From Lates calcarifer (Eukaryota > Chordata > Actinopteri > Centropomidae), in NCBI RefSeq assembly GCF_001640805.2, contig NC_066849.1, positions 22,763,491 through 22,827,490 of the forward strand: 64,000 bases of DNA, read 5' to 3'. The position numbers and the translations under genes were made by a program. The stretch's first letter is position 1. Every line of letters begins with the position of its first letter. Below the pieces are notes generated by a model. The model was given only the letters and a program-made list of their open reading frames with translations. It had not been told where the DNA came from and did no database searches. This document shows, one piece after another, positions 59,733-64,000 of the stretch.

Positions 59733-60674
59733 GACTGAAAAAGCTGAGATGAATGAACTTGGCTTCAGACACTTTGTGGGAATTGATGCTAGTAAGAGCA
59801 GGCTGAAGGAAGCCACAAAGACCAGCCTGTACGATGACCTCTGTCCAAACTGGGAGCTGAACGGCTGCCTGCATGAGCTGGAAGAGACAGTCAAATCAGC
59901 TATAGTAATTAATTATCATTCAGTTTTAAAATATGAATATATACCTTGTAGTATTTTTACATTTTCAGGAAGAAACCCTCCAGCCCTGATCACCACTTCG
60001 CCTTTTCCTTTTGATTTATTTCCACTCCAAACTTCTTCCATACTTCTGTTCCTGTCTTACCCCATCTCTACACCCTTCTCTTATCTCTTCATCATTCCTA
60101 CCTCCCTCCTCAATCTCTCCTGGTTCAGGTATGTTTGATGTGGAGGTGTCCATTGGCTCTCTGCAACCCAATCTTGTACCACTGAGTGTTATGAGGGAGA
60201 TATGTCATGTCACTAAACCAGGTAAACAAATACAGCTCCCAACAGCCTTTGTGTTTCTGTACTTGCATGCACACAGTTCTGTTTTTTATCCATTAGACTT
60301 TTTAAAAGACATTTTATGTGTTTATTTGTTCAAACTATTTTCAAATGGATCCCTGGAATCTGTATTTAAGAAAACTTGATGTGATCATCAACGTCAAATC
60401 ACCACAGGTGTTGCAAAGTCAAACAAAAAGTCTTGTCCTCCAGGCAGCTTGATTTGCTTTATGAACACTCAACACAGAACAGATTGTAAAGACTTCACCA
60501 TCAGCCCTGGAGAGGGAACTGCAGCTCCTGGAGGATGAAGGGCTTTGGACTCGTTTAGGGATCAAAAAGTCCGACAGATACATCAAAGATACCAGTATGA
60601 TAGATGGGGAAGATACGGAAGATGAGAGATTTATCAGTGGAACTGTATACCTGTTCAAGAAATCCCTCATGTGA
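59733..60674 (+). pseudogene. METTL27-like methyltransferase, C-terminal part, probably decayed
   Basis: Three blocks resemble the C-terminal half of METTL27-type class I SAM methyltransferases. 59733-about 59895 (after TTCAG) gives MNELGFRHFVGIDASKSRLK, the strand carrying the acidic SAM ligand. 60129-60221 (GTTCAG...GTAAAC) gives FDVEVSIGSLQPNLVPLSVM then REICHVTKPG. 60444-60674 (CTCCAG) gives GSLICFMN, then after a frame change ALERELQLLEDEGLWTRLG ... FISGTVYLFKKSLM and stop TGA. The second and third blocks join in phase. The first lacks a phase-1 donor near its end. The last block changes frame between about 60470 and 60490. The N-terminal glycine-rich SAM motif was not found upstream. 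A pseudogene or a partial retained copy fits best. Confidence 0.65.
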
Positions 60675-63600
60675 ATCTGCCACAAGCACAGGCTCAAATT
60701 AGAGTTTTTAAAAGTTTGGGGAATCAATAACTGAGTGGTGGTAAAGTCAGTAGTAAACACACCACACACACACACACACACACACACACAATGAAACCAT
60801 TGTCACATGCATGCTTGAAGTATTTGTCATGAGTGTTTTGCGTTCTGTAAATATATATTTATGGAAATGATACAAATAAGACTTGTTTTTCATTATAAAA
60901 GCTACATGGCAACAAAACACCTCCACAGTGGAACAGAGCCACTGGACCCCTTACTGCAGAGGCCTGTACTGTTCTCTTGTTGCTAAACCTGTGCTGGGGC
61001 TTGTTGTGAACAGATGCCAGGTTTCCTTCTGCAAGTTTGCCTGACAAGAGACAATTAAACCTGCCTTTTCCTCTGTTGCGACTCAGCGTTCGGATCCACT
61101 GTACGTCCTCAGTGTAAGATGTTGTGTGATGGCAGTCTGATTGGCAAGGAAAACCAAGATGAACAGCATTCTGATTTGTATACATATCATATATGTACAC
61201 ATATGTACATGTGGCCTCAGGTTTAAATATTTTTACACATGTAACAGATGAACTGTATGGAAGCTTCTGCATTCTTTGTTTCACATTTATTCAAGTTTTC
61301 AGGTGTAAAAAGTCAATAAACTAAGGCTGTGGCAAGGAGATGGTATAACAACCACAAATGGAGTCAAGGTGAGTAGAGTTTATGCGTCAGCACGGATTAA
61401 GAACAACCTTCATACACATGCACACTTATTTGTGTGCTAGTTTGTGACTAAGACACGTTTGAACACAAAACCTGGATCCAACCAGTTTCCTGTGATCCAT
61501 GTAATTCTTGACAAATTAACTTGTAGTGGACTCATCAGTGTCTAATGCAACATCCATGTTAGCTCAATGTACAATCTTGCATGATACACCAGCAGCTTAT
61601 AACTCTTCTCCTTTCCCAGCACGATGCTGTCTCCTCTGCAAGCGAAAAGTATAGAAACAATCCTCTCTCAGGTTTGCTGACACATCCGTCCATCACAGCA
61701 AACCAAAAGCCTCTGCGTGCCCTCACCATGAACCTGCTATCAGACCACAGAGCCCATCTGGTTTCATTTCTTATGTCCAGGGAAGTCTGAATCACCTTCA
61801 GTTGTCCTTATCTCTGCCACTGGGGAGACTGTGTGTCATTCCCTTCTCGAACGGCTGACTTTACTGTCACAAAGAGACAGCGCAGTAAATCATCTCCTGT
61901 CACCTTTTTTTGTCATTAATACAAAAGCATGAACATATGCAGAGAACTTACTGGCTCTTCAAACAATAATATGTGTCAGGGTTCAATAATGTGATGGCTC
62001 ACATACAGCAGTTTGTCATAATTTATCCTCTTTACGAGTCATAATGTCCCAAAGACTCAGCACAGAAAATTGAAACAGCAAAAATAATTCACAAGGTCCA
62101 GTCTCATCAGGCCATGTTTGGAAAGATGGAAAAACCCTTTATATTTCTTTGTGAATGCAACTTTAAATCATCTGTGAGATCTTCAAATTCTGAAGACAAG
62201 GGGTTATTCAGTACAGTCAAGCTAAAATGGGGGATAAATACCACTTTTGTAAAACTATACAGAACAGAAAACACTTCAGTTTCCACAATCCAGGGACAAA
62301 TAAAAAGCACTTCTTTCATCTCCTCTCCGCTTGACCCATGATGACAAGGGTCAATGGAAAAGATTGTTTTGTGGGTACAGAGAGAGGAAAATAAAAACAG
62401 AGGGTTAGCAGTGAGGACTACAGGGACAAGTCCCTGCAGAGTGGTCTGAGCGTATGATCGGAGGTGAGGGCAAGGGCTCTGGATAAAACTGGGACTTGGG
62501 GGGAAAAACTTGGGAGCAAACAGGTTGTGTGAGTAACAAAAATGCTCATCAGAGTCCTGAGGCTGAGGAGTGGAGATGTGCAAGAGCTCAGTGTGAGAAT
62601 TCAGGCTGAAAGAAAGCACTGATTCTCTGCATTGCTGTAAATATTTCCAAGATTACACAGCATATGATCATAAAAAACACAGCCCATATGACCATTGAAG
62701 ATCCTTTTTGGTCAATCCATTTATCTAGTTTTCTTGCACATGTCTGCTTCCTTTCCTCTCTCTCTTCTTGAAAGATACACACTATGCTGACAGATTTACC
62801 TACAGGCTCCTATTGAAATGTTCAGTTTATGGCTTGTGGTGGGCTGTGCATTAAATCATTGACAGTTGAAGATACAAGCAGCTTTAGATACCTACAATAA
62901 GTCAAACCCTAACCAATCATATCACAGTTGGTTCAATCAGTCACAGTGGGTTCAACAATGAAATATCTGTGACTTCTTTATATTCATACAAAATTGTAAA
63001 ATCTCTAAAATTCTGATTTGGTGGTGTACAGTTGGAGCACAGGTTTCCAAGTTTCCATTCATCAATACAGAGACCTGGGGTTTTCTGTCCTGATATGGTT
63101 TCTTGGTTGGTGTTTGAGACTGAGTAAACTGGCGTGGTGTCAGCTGGTTGATTAAAGTACCTGCACATTGCCTGTTAAAATTTACTTGTGTGGTGTGGCC
63201 AGAAGCAGAAACGACAGCAAAACACATGGGTTTGGGTTGTAAACTCAAACTGTGGGAACTAGCATGGCCGACGTGCTAACAACAGCAGTCCACAAATTTT
63301 GTTAATATACAAGATTTTTCCCTCATCAATCTCTGTCACCGTTCTCACACTCGTAACGGACAATCGTGTCTGCTGCTTTTATTATTTTGCTGTGCAGTCA
63401 TTCAAGCGAAAGAGTAACAGTCAGTGAGAGAGTCTTGCTCCATTACACACAGAAATGAACGGGAGGCAAAATCCAGTCTGACTGCAGCTTCTCATGAGCC
63501 TCCCATGTGTTACGCCCTCATGGTGAAATTCATCAGCTGCAGGTGAACAGAAGCAGCTGGTGTTACCACAGTGTCACAGAGGTAGCACATAGTTGTCCAC

Positions 63601-64000
63601 CCCCAGGCCGACAGAGTTAGTGGGCAAAAACTAATGACATTTCTTGTTGAATAAAAGGAAATTAGCTTTATGCAAAACTAAATGTGGCCCCTCAAGTGGT
63701 GAGCCTTTTCTTGAGAACAGGTGTTGGAAAATTTAAAGTCACAGTGCAGCTACAGAATCGTCTGAAGGTGTCTAAGAGTAATTTAACAGATGAAACATGG
63801 CTCCTGACATCACAGAGAAAGATCTGATGGAAATAATACACTTCAAAGATACAATTAAAAAAAAAATACACCAATCACTAATATTTCCCCGAAGCCTAAA
63901 ATATTTTGTGTAGATTTGTGATCAGTTTAAAAGGATGTGCAACTTTGGTAAATGTCAGTTGAAGCACGTTGCCGTACCTTGCTGCACCTACAGTGGACGT
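60675..64000. other. Spacer, no gene recognised
   Basis: Apart from a CA microsatellite I see only AT-rich sequence. The longest open frame (62107-62619, - strand, 170 codons) has no recognisable motif or splice context. Confidence 0.6.
60762..60790 (+). repeat. CA dinucleotide microsatellite
   Basis: An uninterrupted run of about 14 CA units. Confidence 0.9.

Noticed and set aside
60859..61284. 141-codon - strand frame next to the METTL27-like remnant
   Set aside because: Wrong strand, no similarity to METTL27 or any family I recognise.
62107..62619. Longest single open frame in the window (170 codons, - strand)
   Set aside because: No recognisable motif, no flanking splice or promoter logic, and unremarkable composition for spacer DNA.

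Overview
The window is vertebrate nuclear DNA, most likely from a teleost fish, probably a percomorph. It is AT-rich and dominated by introns and spacer. GT-AG exons of one recognisable vertebrate gene are spread over about 24 kb, and the background carries fish-type dispersed repeats: a Tc1-like transposase relic, hAT-like and Harbinger-like elements with terminal inverted repeats, and familiar percomorph interspersed repeats. There is no bacterial, plasmid or phage content.

Region 1 (127-23711, + strand) holds the last 12 coding exons of a contactin-associated protein (CASPR/CNTNAP) gene. All splice phases agree, and the exons join into 683 residues: the end of the fibrinogen-like domain, laminin G3, EGF2, laminin G4, one membrane helix and a short cytoplasmic tail ending in EYFI. 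The first half of the gene lies left of the window. Sequence details favour the CNTNAP3/CNTNAP4 branch over CNTNAP2 or CNTNAP5; this subfamily call is an inference. A 3' UTR runs to about 24.3 or 26.4 kb.

Region 2 (about 28.78-42.6 kb) is the most unusual part. A small multi-exon transcription unit on the + strand (CCAAT-rich promoter and first exon near 28.8-29.06 kb, further exons at 30.94, 32.03, 32.51 and 33.41 kb, AATAAA at 33643) has an inverted, diverged copy on the - strand (first exon near 42.3-42.6 kb, second at 39.9 kb, third present twice). The two copies converge on a roughly 4-kb AT-rich minisatellite (33.75-37.72 kb) with a unit of about 38 bp and higher-order structure. In the inverted copy the third exon has grown from 79 bp to about 507-509 bp by amplification of a 21-bp (heptapeptide-length) unit, and the expanded exon with its flanks has then been duplicated in tandem. 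The + copy can encode a 113-residue protein with a very hydrophobic C-terminus. I do not recognise the family and assign no function.

Region 3 (42.65-64 kb) is mostly gene-poor spacer with repeat fragments. Three blocks at 59733-60674 match the C-terminal half of a METTL27-like methyltransferase. The N-terminal SAM-binding part is not visible, one splice phase does not fit and the last block needs a frameshift, so it is probably a decayed or partial gene. No tRNA, rRNA or CRISPR array was seen.
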